Positions 35,841 to 44,014 of a DNA stretch of 64,000 nucleotides are shown here, piece after piece; position 1 is the first letter of the stretch, and each line of letters starts with the position of its first letter. Under the pieces are notes generated by a model that was not told where the DNA came from, ran no database searches, and saw only the letters and a program-made list of their open reading frames with translations. The position numbers and the translations under genes are program-made. Source of the stretch: Terriglobales bacterium (GTDB lineage: Bacteria > Acidobacteriota > Terriglobia > Terriglobales > Acidobacteriaceae); contig JASHOU010000010.1 of assembly GCA_030038475.1 (NCBI GenBank), positions 1-64,000 on the forward strand, written 5' to 3'.

Positions 35841-35920
35841 TCAGTTCAACCCAGTCGATTCAACCCTGTCGATTCAAACCAGACGACTCAAATCAGTCGA
35901 CTCAACCCCGTTGATTCACT
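35841..35920. repeat. About six tandem ~14-base units between nuoD and nuoH
   Basis: The unit CAGTCGATTCAACC is repeated in degenerate form (AGTTCAACC, CAGTCGATTCAACC, CTGTCGATTCAAACC, AGACGACTCAAAT, CAGTCGACTCAACC, CCGTTGATTCAC). TCGA/TTGAATC sites are self-complementary in part. It fills the 82-base gap. Confidence 0.85.
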
Positions 35921-37090
35921 TCACCGGTCCACCTCACCGAGCACAATGTCGAGTGTTCCAATAACCGCGACCACGTCGGCAACCAGCATCCCCCGCACCA
36001 TGATGTCGAGCGCCTGCAAATTGACGAATGACGGCGGGCGCACGCGCACACGGTAAGGCTGCGTCGAGCCGTCGCTGACAATGAAATATCCGAGCTCGCC
36101 CTTCGGCGCTTCGATCGAATGATAAATTTCGCCCACCGGCGGCTTGATCACTTTGGGAACCTTCCCCATGATCGGGCCTTCAGGAATGCCGTTGACGGCC
36201 TGCTCGATGATGCGCAGCGACTGGCGCATTTCGATCATGCGCACCATGTACCGGTCGTACGTGTCGCCGTTTTCACCGACGGGAATCTCGAAATCGAATT
36301 TGGAATACGCGGCGTAGGGCTGCGCCTTGCGGAGGTCCCACTTCACGCCGCTCGCGCGCAGCACCGGTCCGGTTACACCGAGCGCAATGCAGTCTTTGCC
36401 CGAGATTACGCCGACATTTTTTGTGCGCTCGAGCCAAATACGGTTGCTAGTCAGCAGCGCTTCGTATTCGTCAATCTTCGGCGGGAAAAAAGCCAGGAAG
36501 TTTTTTACGTCCTTTTCGAAGCCGGCATAGGTCTCGTACTGGCAGCCACCGATGCGGAACGCATGCGTCGTGAGGCGCGCGCCGCAGTAACGCTCGAAAA
36601 TCTTCAGAATCTCCTCGCGATCGCGGAAGGTATAGAAAAGCGGCGTCATGGCGCCGATGTCGAGCGCATGCGTGCCCAGCCAGAGCTGATGGCTGGCGAT
36701 GCGGTTCAGTTCGGTCAGGACCACGCGAATATATTGGGCGCGCGGCGGCGCTTCCACGTTCAGCAACTTCTCGACCGCTTCGCAATATCCCAGGCCGTTC
36801 GAAACCGCAGCTACGTAATCCATGCGATCGACGTAGGGATTGAACATCGTGTAGGTGCGATTCTCGGCGATTTTTTCCACGCCCCGGTGCAAATAGCCGA
36901 TGACGCACTCGGTGCCGAGAACCTTTTCACCGTCGAGCTTCAGGATGACGCGCAGCACTCCGTGCGTGGCTGGGTGTTGCGGGCCCATGTTAATGATGAG
37001 TTCGTTGGCATCGAGATAAGGCTTCTCGGGAGTTTCGAGATCGAGGTGGGAAACGGCGCCGTTCGAGAGCTCGTCCATGCTATCTTTCAT
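35921..37090 (-). CDS. nuoD: NADH-quinone oxidoreductase subunit D
   Basis: A 389-residue 49-kDa-type subunit lining the quinone pocket. ATG 37090 is chosen because homology begins near [26 protein letters not shown]; a longer open frame extends back into nuoC without support. Quinone-site His and Tyr residues are in [11 protein letters not shown] and [13 protein letters not shown]. The C-terminal [37 protein letters not shown] is complete. A 30-base island of CGATCATTG words lies before it. Confidence 0.95.
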   Translation of the reverse strand: MKDSMDELSNGAVSHLDLETPEKPYLDANELIINMGPQHPATHGVLRVILKLDGEKVLGTECVIGYLHRGVEKIAENRTYTMFNPYVDRMDYVAAVSNGLGYCEAVEKLLNVEAPPRAQYIRVVLTELNRIASHQLWLGTHALDIGAMTPLFYTFRDREEILKIFERYCGARLTTHAFRIGGCQYETYAGFEKDVKNFLAFFPPKIDEYEALLTSNRIWLERTKNVGVISGKDCIALGVTGPVLRASGVKWDLRKAQPYAAYSKFDFEIPVGENGDTYDRYMVRMIEMRQSLRIIEQAVNGIPEGPIMGKVPKVIKPPVGEIYHSIEAPKGELGYFIVSDGSTQPYRVRVRPPSFVNLQALDIMVRGMLVADVVAVIGTLDIVLGEVDR

Positions 37091-37092
37091 CG

Positions 37093-37138
37093 TGCGCTCT
37101 CGATCATTGCCCACCCGATCATTGTCCGCTCTCGATTC
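37093..37138. repeat. Iterated-word island before nuoD
   Basis: GCGCTCTCGATCATTGCCC and CCGATCATTGTCCGCTCTCGATTCC: the words CGATCATTG and CGCTCTCGAT each occur twice. It overlaps the 3' end of nuoC by about 20 bases and covers the ribosome-site region of nuoD. Confidence 0.6.
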
Positions 37139-37790
37139 CGAGGTTGACTTGGACCCATTCCTTGTCCTGTTGCAGGATGCCGTAATCCTTGCGCAGGGGA
37201 TGGCCCTTCCAGCCATCAGGCAGAAGAATGCGCTTGAGATCGGGATGGCCATCGAATTGGATGCCGAACATATCGTAGACCTCGCGCTCGAGCCAGTTGG
37301 CAGTGGGCCAGATGGAAACAACGGATGGGATGGAAGCGCCGTCGGCAATCTGCGTTTTCACACGTAAACGCTCGTTGCGCGGAAAAGAATAGAGGATCCA
37401 CACCACGTCGAATTGCCTTTCGCGCTTTGGATAATGGACCGCCGTGATATCGACGCAGTAGTCGAACTGCTCTTCATCGCGCAAGAGGCGCAGAATGTCG
37501 GGAATCAGCGAGCGGTCGACATTCAGGTAGTTCTGCCCAAGGTAAGTCAGTGCATCAATGCCCGAGCCGTACTGGCGTCGGTATTTTTCGACGAGTGGCG
37601 AAGTCCAGGGAAGCGGCACCGGACCCGTCGGCTTAGCCGGAGCCGCCGGCTTGGCCGTGGCAGGGGGAGCAGGGGGCTTGGCCGGAGCAGCCGGACTGGC
37701 CGTAGCGGGCGCCGCGGCAGGTTTTTCCGCCGCCGGTTTCTTTTCTCCTTCCGGCGTCGGCGGAACAAGCGGTTTGCTTTCCTCGGCCAT
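37119..37790 (-). CDS. nuoC: NADH-quinone oxidoreductase subunit C with Pro/Ala-rich extension
   Basis: A 223-residue 30-kDa-type subunit of the peripheral arm. The catalytic-core homology starts near residue 75 ([47 protein letters not shown]) and includes [45 protein letters not shown]. The first 70 or so residues are a low-complexity Pro/Ala/Lys extension (residue pattern [11 protein letters not shown]). Start ATG 37790. Upstream, where nuoB normally lies, is a broken PH-like gene. Confidence 0.95.
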   Translation of the reverse strand: MAEESKPLVPPTPEGEKKPAAEKPAAAPATASPAAPAKPPAPPATAKPAAPAKPTGPVPLPWTSPLVEKYRRQYGSGIDALTYLGQNYLNVDRSLIPDILRLLRDEEQFDYCVDITAVHYPKRERQFDVVWILYSFPRNERLRVKTQIADGASIPSVVSIWPTANWLEREVYDMFGIQFDGHPDLKRILLPDGWKGHPLRKDYGILQQDKEWVQVNLGIESGQ

Positions 37791-37957
37791 GCTGGGTCGA
37801 TGGTTCAAGAGTCGCGCAAGGATTCGCGAGACCTTCCCTTCTAACAGGAGGTTGCGGTCTCGTCAATGACGGCCATCACAAACAAAACGAGCCGAACGTG
37901 ACCATAATCCATTTGCTCACTATGACAAATGACAACCAAATCGAGCGCCCGTAACGG

Positions 37958-38291
37958 TTACCGCCGCGCCGCCTGAAAAGCTTCGATCAGATCGCGGATG
38001 CGCAACGCGTCGGCCTTGCGATGCCCGTGACTCGAAATCGGATCGGTTCCTCCGGTGGACTCGATAAGAATGTTTCGACCAGAAAATTCCCGTTGAAATC
38101 TTTGCCGAAGCCACCTGAGAAATTGAAATGCTCTCCTCGGTGCTGCCAAACAGGCGCTTACTGACGCGGCTCACGCGCAGCGAGTTGACAACGATACGCG
38201 TCGGAAACCAAAGGTTTCCCCTCGTCCAGCGGCTGGCGCTGAAATTCTCCTCGCCCGCCGCAGGATTGGAGCCGGCCGGAGCTACACCCAT
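37958..38291 (-). pseudogene. Frameshifted PH-domain-like protein in the nuoA-nuoC gap
   Basis: Two overlapping frames join into one plausible protein. The first, from ATG 38291 (overlapping the nuoA stop), reads WTRGNLWFPTRIVVNSLRVS then RLFGSTEESISISQVASAKI and STGIFWS. The second continues NILIESTGGTDPISSHGHRK and RIRDLIEAFQAA to a stop at 37958. One extra base in the AAA run (plus-strand TTT, 38073-38075) accounts for the break. The strand pattern resembles small bacterial PH-type domains. It could be a true pseudogene, a sequencing error, or programmed frameshifting. It occupies the usual nuoB position. Confidence 0.65.
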
Positions 38292-38638
38292 TCGAGTGCG
38301 CCTTTTTTCCAAACCCACACGTAGCCGACGATCAGAATTGCAAGAAACACCAGCATCTCGATCAGCCCAAACACGCCCAGTGCCTTGAACTTTACCGCCC
38401 AGGGAAACAGAAAAATCGTTTCCACATCGAAGACCACAAACAGGATGGCGATGATGTAATAGCGTACGGTGTAGCGTCCGCGCGCGTTATCGTACGGATC
38501 GATACCACATTCATAGGGCATCAGCTTGGTTCGGTTCGGGCTTTGCGTGCGGATCACGCGTGCCACGACCAGCGTGAGCGGGATCAGGATTCCAACCACC
38601 GCGATAAACAGAAAGGCGGGGACATAATTTGACGGCAT
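38282..38638 (-). CDS. nuoA: NADH-quinone oxidoreductase subunit A
   Basis: A 118-residue subunit with three membrane helices. Diagnostic are PYECGIDPYDNARGRYTVRYYIIAILFVVFDVETIFLFPWAV, with the quinone-gate Cys and acidic pair. First gene of the nuo cluster on this strand; its stop overlaps the start of the frameshifted PH-like ORF. GAGG precedes the ATG. Confidence 0.95.
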   Translation of the reverse strand: MPSNYVPAFLFIAVVGILIPLTLVVARVIRTQSPNRTKLMPYECGIDPYDNARGRYTVRYYIIAILFVVFDVETIFLFPWAVKFKALGVFGLIEMLVFLAILIVGYVWVWKKGALEWV

Positions 38639-38784
38639 GAGGCCTCGAGACGTCGCAATTGGAGCGAACCAAAAATACTACCGCCGCGAGGGCTTGGCTT
38701 CAAGGAGCAGATGTCATGTCTCAGCTTTGGACGACCCCTGGACTGGAAGTTCCTGAGGATGGACGACGATATTCTGAATACAAA

Positions 38785-39198
38785 TTACAAGCGGCGATCG
38801 GGCAGGACAAATGTGTTTCGGGCAAGGGAGGAGTCGAGCGTCTCTGGCCAGTAAAGCCTTTCGAGAATGCCGCCTTTCCAGATGAGCAGGTCGGCATTGC
38901 GCGCGGCGAATTCCTTCCACGTTTGTTCGCCCCCGGCGCGCGCGATGCGCTCACGAATCAGGAGCAGGTAGGCCCAGGTGATGGTCTCGTGGTAGCGGTC
39001 GGCCTTGCCCTGCGCCGCGGCAAATCGTCGCAAGGCACTGGAGAAACGCTGCAGCGCTTCCAGCACCGAATAGCGGCCAAGATACTCGAAGGCCAGCCGC
39101 ACGTGGTCGATGTGATGGAAGCCCTCAGGAGGAGTGGCGCCGTCCTCGAATTGTTGGATCCGTTCTTTGTCAGTCAACACTGCTCCTCCGCTACTCAT
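38785..39198 (-). CDS. Conserved hypothetical protein
   Basis: About 137 residues, mostly helical and soluble. HHIDHVRLAFEYLGRYSVLEALQRFSSALRRFA then KADRYHETITWAYLLLIRERIAR are the most distinctive segments; the end is ETLDSSLARNTFVLPDRRL. This pattern recurs as an unnamed bacterial family, but no function is known to me. The start is uncertain: ATG 39198, GTG 39180 or TTG 39177. GGAGGA (39184-39189) fits the last best. It follows the RHH gene closely on the same strand and may share its operator. Confidence 0.6.
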   Translation of the reverse strand: MSSGGAVLTDKERIQQFEDGATPPEGFHHIDHVRLAFEYLGRYSVLEALQRFSSALRRFAAAQGKADRYHETITWAYLLLIRERIARAGGEQTWKEFAARNADLLIWKGGILERLYWPETLDSSLARNTFVLPDRRL

Positions 39199-39229
39199 GC
39201 TCGATTCGCTGTTGGCACTGGTGCGGCTG

Positions 39230-39541
39230 TCATTTTTTCTTCGCCGAGGCAATTTTGTTCCCCGGCCGCTGTTTACTCTCCGTCAGCCGGTGGCTGGCGC
39301 TCGAGTCGAGATCGAGGGAGTAGAACTTCTTCAGGTCGTGAATGCGTTTGCGTGAGGCCGGGCCGAAGGGCGCTTCACCGTCGAAGGCGTGCAGCACGAT
39401 GCCTTCGAGCAGGTCGCCCAACGACATGTCATGGTAATCGGCCAGCGCCTTGAGAACCTTAAGGAGCCGTTTTTCCAGGCGGACCCCGGTTTGGACGCGC
39501 TCGACCAGGAATTGCCGTTGCTCATTCTCACGATCGATCAT
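39230..39541 (-). CDS. Ribbon-helix-helix-like small protein
   Basis: A 103-residue protein. Residues about 15-55 (QTGVRLEKRLLKVLKALADY then HDMSLGDLLEGIVLHAF) have the strand-helix-helix spacing of Arc/CopG-type DNA-binding proteins. The tail is Lys/Ser-rich. Directly upstream is a GGTAC-based double palindrome at 39542-39563 that replaces any ribosome site, as expected for an autorepressor. It may regulate the following hypothetical gene (38785). Confidence 0.65.
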   Translation of the reverse strand: MIDRENEQRQFLVERVQTGVRLEKRLLKVLKALADYHDMSLGDLLEGIVLHAFDGEAPFGPASRKRIHDLKKFYSLDLDSSASHRLTESKQRPGNKIASAKKK

Positions 39542-39563
39542 GGTACAAATGTACCACGGTACA
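39542..39563 (-). promoter_or_regulatory. Double palindromic operator at the RHH gene start
   Basis: GGTAC-AAAT-GTACC (39542-39555) overlaps TGTACC-AC-GGTACA (39550-39563), giving three alternating GGTAC half-sites immediately before the ATG at 39541. Such arrays are typical of RHH autoregulation. Confidence 0.65.
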
Positions 39564-39754
39564 TTACCATTTGCAAAAATCGGAGGCCGTCTTGCCGGAG
39601 CCTCCTTCTTCAGTTGTCCCCTACCTGCCTAAGGCCGCTCGCGACGCTAGTCGCTGAAAATTCAGCCCACGACCCTCGCGACAATTTCACCGTCAATAGG
39701 TACGATGAAGGTAAAATCGGAACTGATAAGCTTGCTTGCGAGGTTATAACCGGA

Positions 39755-40042
39755 ATGTGCCGGAACATCAAAACGCTCTTCAATTTCGACCCACCTGTAA
39801 CTGCCGATGAGGTTCGCGCCGCGTCATTGCAGTTTGCCAGAAAAATCACCGGCTTCAACAAACCGTCGAAGGCAAATGAAGCTGCTTTCCTGGCCGCGGT
39901 CGACGAGATCGCCGACGTTTCTTCTCGTCTGCTCCACTCGCTCAACACCACCACCGCGCCCCGGAACCGGGAGGAGGAAGCGGCCAAAGCCAAGGCTCGC
40001 GCCGCGGAGAGGTTCGGTAGCCGGAAAGTCCTATCGAGATAA
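39755..40042 (+). CDS. DUF2277 family protein
   Basis: A 95-residue protein with the characteristic opening MCRNIKTLFNFDPPVT, then EVRAASLQFARKITGFNKPS and KANEAAFLAAVDEIADVSSR, ending with an Arg/Ala/Glu helix (EEAAKAKARAAERFG). This is the full length of the DUF2277 family, which is small and helical with no established function. The frame stays open upstream to 39389, but homology begins at ATG 39755. Confidence 0.88.
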   Translation: MCRNIKTLFNFDPPVTADEVRAASLQFARKITGFNKPSKANEAAFLAAVDEIADVSSRLLHSLNTTTAPRNREEEAAKAKARAAERFGSRKVLSR

Positions 40043-40362
40043 TCGGAAAGTACTATTGCAAAAGTCGTAACACTCCAACTATATTCTGGTAGACTTCGCA
40101 GCCGATAGCGGACGTTCCGGCGATGACTGCAACTCGGCCGGAACAACTGAAAACTGTATGTCACATGCCGGGCGTGATGCACATCACTGCGCGTGTGGCT
40201 TCGCATACAGATCATAAAGAACTTCGGGTTGAAAGTTTTATAAACGCGAGAACATAGAGTGGTTCTCGGGATATCTAAGCGTCGTACGATTCTGACGACC
40301 GCGGGAATTTATCTGGCCAATCATCATTAGCAAAATTCCGGCGGCTCGCTTATGAGTAAGCT
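40043..40362. other. Intergenic region before the multi-PAS regulator
   Basis: This gap of about 320 bases contains an 8-bp inverted repeat at 40114-40144 and TTGAAA at 40229 without a clear -10. No ORF in it is convincing. Confidence 0.4.
40114..40144. promoter_or_regulatory. 8-bp inverted repeat upstream of the multi-PAS regulator
   Basis: GTTCCGGC and GCCGGAAC flank a 15-base spacer. There is no T-tract, so it is more likely a protein-binding site than a terminator. It lies about 220 bases before the regulator start. Confidence 0.4.
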
Positions 40363-43300
40363 ATGGCAGTTGATCCTGGGCAAGACAAGCGCCCCTTCCC
40401 GGAAGAGTTACCAGTCGCATGGGGCCTGATCCGGCGGGACCTGGAAAACGACGACTGGTATCGCGGTCTGGTCGAGCATAGCCGAGACCTGCTGTGCGTC
40501 CACGACCTCGAAGGCCGATTCCTGTCGGTCAATCCCGGCTCAGCGCATTTGCTCGGCTACAGCGTAGAAGAGTTGTTGCGCACGCCGATGCGGGAGTTTG
40601 TCGACCCGCAATTTCACTCCCAGTTTGATACCTATTTGCGCGAGATCGAACAGAAGGGTGAGTCTTGCGGTCTGTTGGCGGTGCTGACGCGATCGGGTGA
40701 GCAACGGATCTGGGAGTATCACAATACGCTGCAAACTCGTGGAGTGGTTAAGCCGATCGTTCGGGGGATCGCGCATGATGTCACCGAACGGGTGCGGGCG
40801 GAGCAAGCGCTGCGTGTCAGCAACCAAAAACTTTTAAAAACAGCGCGCGAACGGGAGCAGACGCTGCAAGAGTTGACGCTGTTCCGCATGCTCTTGGATC
40901 AATCGAACGACGCCATAGAAGTTGTCGACCCTCAGACCCTTAGACTCCTCGATGTAAATGATAGGTGTTGCCAGGAGCTGGGGTACAGCCGGGAAGAACT
41001 TCTGTCGATGACAATTTTTGATATCGACCCGAACGTCGACGAAGAACGGCGCGCGCGGGTCGAACGGCAGTTGCAGGAGTCGGGCTTCATTGTCCTGGAA
41101 ACCACCCACCGGAGGAAAGATAGAACGACATTCCCCGTGGAAGTGAACGTCCGACGAGTGCGGCTGGATCGGGAGTATGCCGTTGCCGTCGCGCGCAACA
41201 TAACAGCCCGCGTGCAGACCGAGAAGGCGTTGCAGATAAGCAACGAGAAGCTGCTGAAGACGGCCCACGAACAGGAGCGGATACTACAGGAATTAACGCT
41301 GTTCCGAACGCTGCTGGATCAATCGAATGATTCCATTAAAGTCATCGACCTGCAAAGCCTGCGTTTCCTCGACGTGAATGAACGGGCCTACCTCGAGCTG
41401 GGCTATAGTCGCGAAGAGCTGTTGTCGATGACGGTCCGGGACATCGATCCGAGCGTCGATGAAAATCTGCTCACACGCGTGCGGCAGCAGTTGCGGGAAT
41501 CGGGCTCCACCATCTTCGAAACCACGCATCGTCGGAAAGACGGGAGCCTTTTCCCGGTCGAAGTGAATATGCGCCAGGTACGGCTCGATCGTGAATATTG
41601 CGTCTCCATATCGCGCGACATCACCACGCGGAAACGCGCCGAGGAGAGACTGCGGGAGTTCGAACGAGTGGTAGAGAGCCTGGAACAGATGATCGTGGTG
41701 TTGGATCGTGAACATCGCTACATGCTCGCCAACCGGGCGTTTCTGAACTATCGCGGGGTGACAAGAGAACTAATTATCGGGCGCTTTGTAGGGGACATAT
41801 TGGGCCGGGAACTGTACGAAGGGGCGATCAAACCGAAACTGGATGAGTGTTTCTGGGGGACGGTGGTCAGCTTCGAGCACCGCTGTCATTATCCGGGAAT
41901 CGGGGAGCGGGATCTGGCGGTCACCTATTTGCTGGTGGAAAACGGGTCTGGAATCGATCGTGCAGCATGCGTTATACGCGACGTCACAGAGCAAAAGCGG
42001 GCGGAAGAGGCCCTGCGGGAGAGCGAAGTGCGGGAGCGGGCAAGAGCAAAGGAACTGGAAACAGTTTTGGAGGCGGTGCCGGCGGCCGTGTGTATTGCCC
42101 ATGACCCGGAATGCCGGAGCATTACAGGTAACCGGGCCGCGCACGAACTGATGCGCGTGCCGGCAGGCAAAAACTTTTCCAAGAGCGCACCGCCGGAGGA
42201 ACAGCCCCGGCTCCGGCTGCTCACCAACGGAGTGGAGGTCCCACCCGATTTGCTGCCCATGCAGCAGACTGCGGCCACGGGCAAGGCGATCTACGGCTGT
42301 CCTCTGACTCTGGTCTTTGAGGATGGTACCGAGCGCGAAACATTGGTGAACGCAGTTTCTTTGCTCGATGAAACAGGAAAGCCCCGCGGGGCGGTCGGGG
42401 CCTCGATCGACCTAACCGAACTGAAATTGACCGAAGAAGCTCTGCGGCAGAACGAACTCCTCTTCCGTACCGTCTACGAGCGTTCCCCGATTGGTATTGC
42501 CTTGGTCGATTCGCGCACCGGAAGGTTCCTGCGGGTGAATCCGAAATACTGCGAGATCGCCGGCCGCAACGAAGAGGAATTATTGCAGCTCGACTTAGCC
42601 AGCATCACCCATCCCGAAGATTTAAGGCAGAGCAACGAAAATCTGCGACAAATGATGGAGGAGAAGCTTTCTAACTATGAGTTGGACAAAAGGTTGATTC
42701 GCCCGGATGGGTCGGTGCGCTGGATCAGAGTCCTAGTGGTGCCGATGTGGGGCAAGGGAGAAACGCGCCGATGGCACATGGGATTAGTGCAGGACATCAC
42801 GGAACGAAGAAACTCGGAGGAAGCGATCGCCACACTGATGCAACAGGTATGCGAGGCCAAGAAGAAGCTTGCGGAAGAAAAACTTTATCTGGAGCACGAA
42901 ATTGATACTGAACTGGGGTTCGAAGAGATCATTGGGCAAAGCAAAGCCTTGCAATCTGTCATGGAGCAGGTGGGCAAGGTAGCATCCAGCGATGCCACAG
43001 TGCTGCTCTTGGGCGAGACCGGCACGGGTAAGGAACTGGTAGCGAGGGCAATTCACCGGTTGAGCCGGCGTTCCAACAGCAGTTTCATCAAGATGAACTG
43101 CGCGGCCATCCCTTCCGGACTGCTGGAGAGCGAGTTGTTCGGCAACGAAAAGGGCGCTTTCACCGACGCGGTAAGCAAAAAAATTGGGCGGCTTGAACTG
43201 GCAGATCGAGGCACGCTCTTCCTGGATGAAATTGGAGAGATCTCGCTGCCGCTGCAGCCGAAACTGCTGCGGGTTTTGCAGGATCAGGAATTCGAACGGC

Positions 43301-43866
43301 TGGGAGGAACGCAGACGTTAAAGGTGGATTTTCGTTTAATTGCCGCCACCAACCGCGACTTGGCTGACAGCGTACAGCATAACGAATTCCGGCGTGATTT
43401 GTACTACCGGCTGAACGTATTCCCGATCCGCGTACCGCCCTTGCGGGAACGGCGTGAGGATATCCGATTGCTCGTCGAGCACTTTGTGCAGAAGTTTGCC
43501 CGGCGGATGAACAAATCTATAGCCAGCCTTCCCTGGAAAACCATGGATGCACTGACGCAGTGGGAATGGCCGGGAAACGTGCGGGAACTGGAGAACTTTA
43601 TCGAGCGCTCCGTAATTCTGACGCAAGGTTCTGTGCTGGTGTCCCCTTTGAGCGAACTCAAGCGGTTTGACGAGGACCCAAACAGTGTTGATGAAAGTCT
43701 GGAGGCAGCCGAGCGCGCACACATCATGCGTGCCTTGCGGGAGAGCGACGGGCAAATTGGCGGGCCGCGCGGCGCAGCTATGCGATTGGGATTGAAGCGG
43801 ACCACGCTCCAATCGAAGTTGAAGCAGTTGGGAATCAATCCGCGGCCGGCATCACCGGGAAACTAG
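40363..43866 (+). CDS. Multi-PAS sigma-54-dependent activator (FhlA/NtrC type)
   Basis: A 1167-residue one-component regulator. About six PAS or PAS-like sensor units (roughly 33-148, 174-287, 303-418, 430-545, 560-685, 690-812) precede a short coiled coil. The AAA+ domain has Walker A GETGTGKE (about 884) and TLFLDEIGE, and the C-terminus has a Fis-type HTH (about 1115-1160). PAS units 2 and 3 are near copies (QELTLFR-LLDQSND, LGYSREELLSMT, ETTHRRKD), showing recent tandem duplication. The sigma-54 contact loop reads GAFTDA, not GAFTGA. No kinase domain is present, so signals must act directly on the AAA+ domain. Targets unknown. Confidence 0.9.
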   Translation: MAVDPGQDKRPFPEELPVAWGLIRRDLENDDWYRGLVEHSRDLLCVHDLEGRFLSVNPGSAHLLGYSVEELLRTPMREFVDPQFHSQFDTYLREIEQKGESCGLLAVLTRSGEQRIWEYHNTLQTRGVVKPIVRGIAHDVTERVRAEQALRVSNQKLLKTAREREQTLQELTLFRMLLDQSNDAIEVVDPQTLRLLDVNDRCCQELGYSREELLSMTIFDIDPNVDEERRARVERQLQESGFIVLETTHRRKDRTTFPVEVNVRRVRLDREYAVAVARNITARVQTEKALQISNEKLLKTAHEQERILQELTLFRTLLDQSNDSIKVIDLQSLRFLDVNERAYLELGYSREELLSMTVRDIDPSVDENLLTRVRQQLRESGSTIFETTHRRKDGSLFPVEVNMRQVRLDREYCVSISRDITTRKRAEERLREFERVVESLEQMIVVLDREHRYMLANRAFLNYRGVTRELIIGRFVGDILGRELYEGAIKPKLDECFWGTVVSFEHRCHYPGIGERDLAVTYLLVENGSGIDRAACVIRDVTEQKRAEEALRESEVRERARAKELETVLEAVPAAVCIAHDPECRSITGNRAAHELMRVPAGKNFSKSAPPEEQPRLRLLTNGVEVPPDLLPMQQTAATGKAIYGCPLTLVFEDGTERETLVNAVSLLDETGKPRGAVGASIDLTELKLTEEALRQNELLFRTVYERSPIGIALVDSRTGRFLRVNPKYCEIAGRNEEELLQLDLASITHPEDLRQSNENLRQMMEEKLSNYELDKRLIRPDGSVRWIRVLVVPMWGKGETRRWHMGLVQDITERRNSEEAIATLMQQVCEAKKKLAEEKLYLEHEIDTELGFEEIIGQSKALQSVMEQVGKVASSDATVLLLGETGTGKELVARAIHRLSRRSNSSFIKMNCAAIPSGLLESELFGNEKGAFTDAVSKKIGRLELADRGTLFLDEIGEISLPLQPKLLRVLQDQEFERLGGTQTLKVDFRLIAATNRDLADSVQHNEFRRDLYYRLNVFPIRVPPLRERREDIRLLVEHFVQKFARRMNKSIASLPWKTMDALTQWEWPGNVRELENFIERSVILTQGSVLVSPLSELKRFDEDPNSVDESLEAAERAHIMRALRESDGQIGGPRGAAMRLGLKRTTLQSKLKQLGINPRPASPGN

Positions 43867-44014
43867 GATCGCGGATTACGACTGGCGAATCAGCCGGGAA
43901 AAAATGGTAGTGCCTTAAACTTAGGACACTACCAGAAAATTCATTTGCGGCCGAGAATTCTCTCTACCGGCTTATCTCGTACACTGTACCGCAAGTTCCC
44001 CTTTACCCAGTCTC

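Noticed and set aside
35841-35920. Possible CRISPR array
   Set aside because: Repeat period is only about 14 bases with no unique spacers and no cas genes.
36119-37147. 342-codon plus-strand frame
   Set aside because: Antisense to nuoD, which is strongly conserved.
35921-37348. Longer nuoD start at 37348
   Set aside because: The extra 86 residues overlap nuoC out of frame and have no NuoD homology.
37860-38281. nuoB remnant
   Set aside because: The joined frames contain no NuoB Fe-S cysteine motifs; they read as a PH-like protein instead.
38659-39453. 264-codon plus-strand frame
   Set aside because: Antisense to the 38785 and RHH genes; the minus-strand pair has coherent helical proteins and an operator.
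39610-40215. 201-codon minus-strand frame
   Set aside because: Antisense to the recognisable DUF2277 gene.
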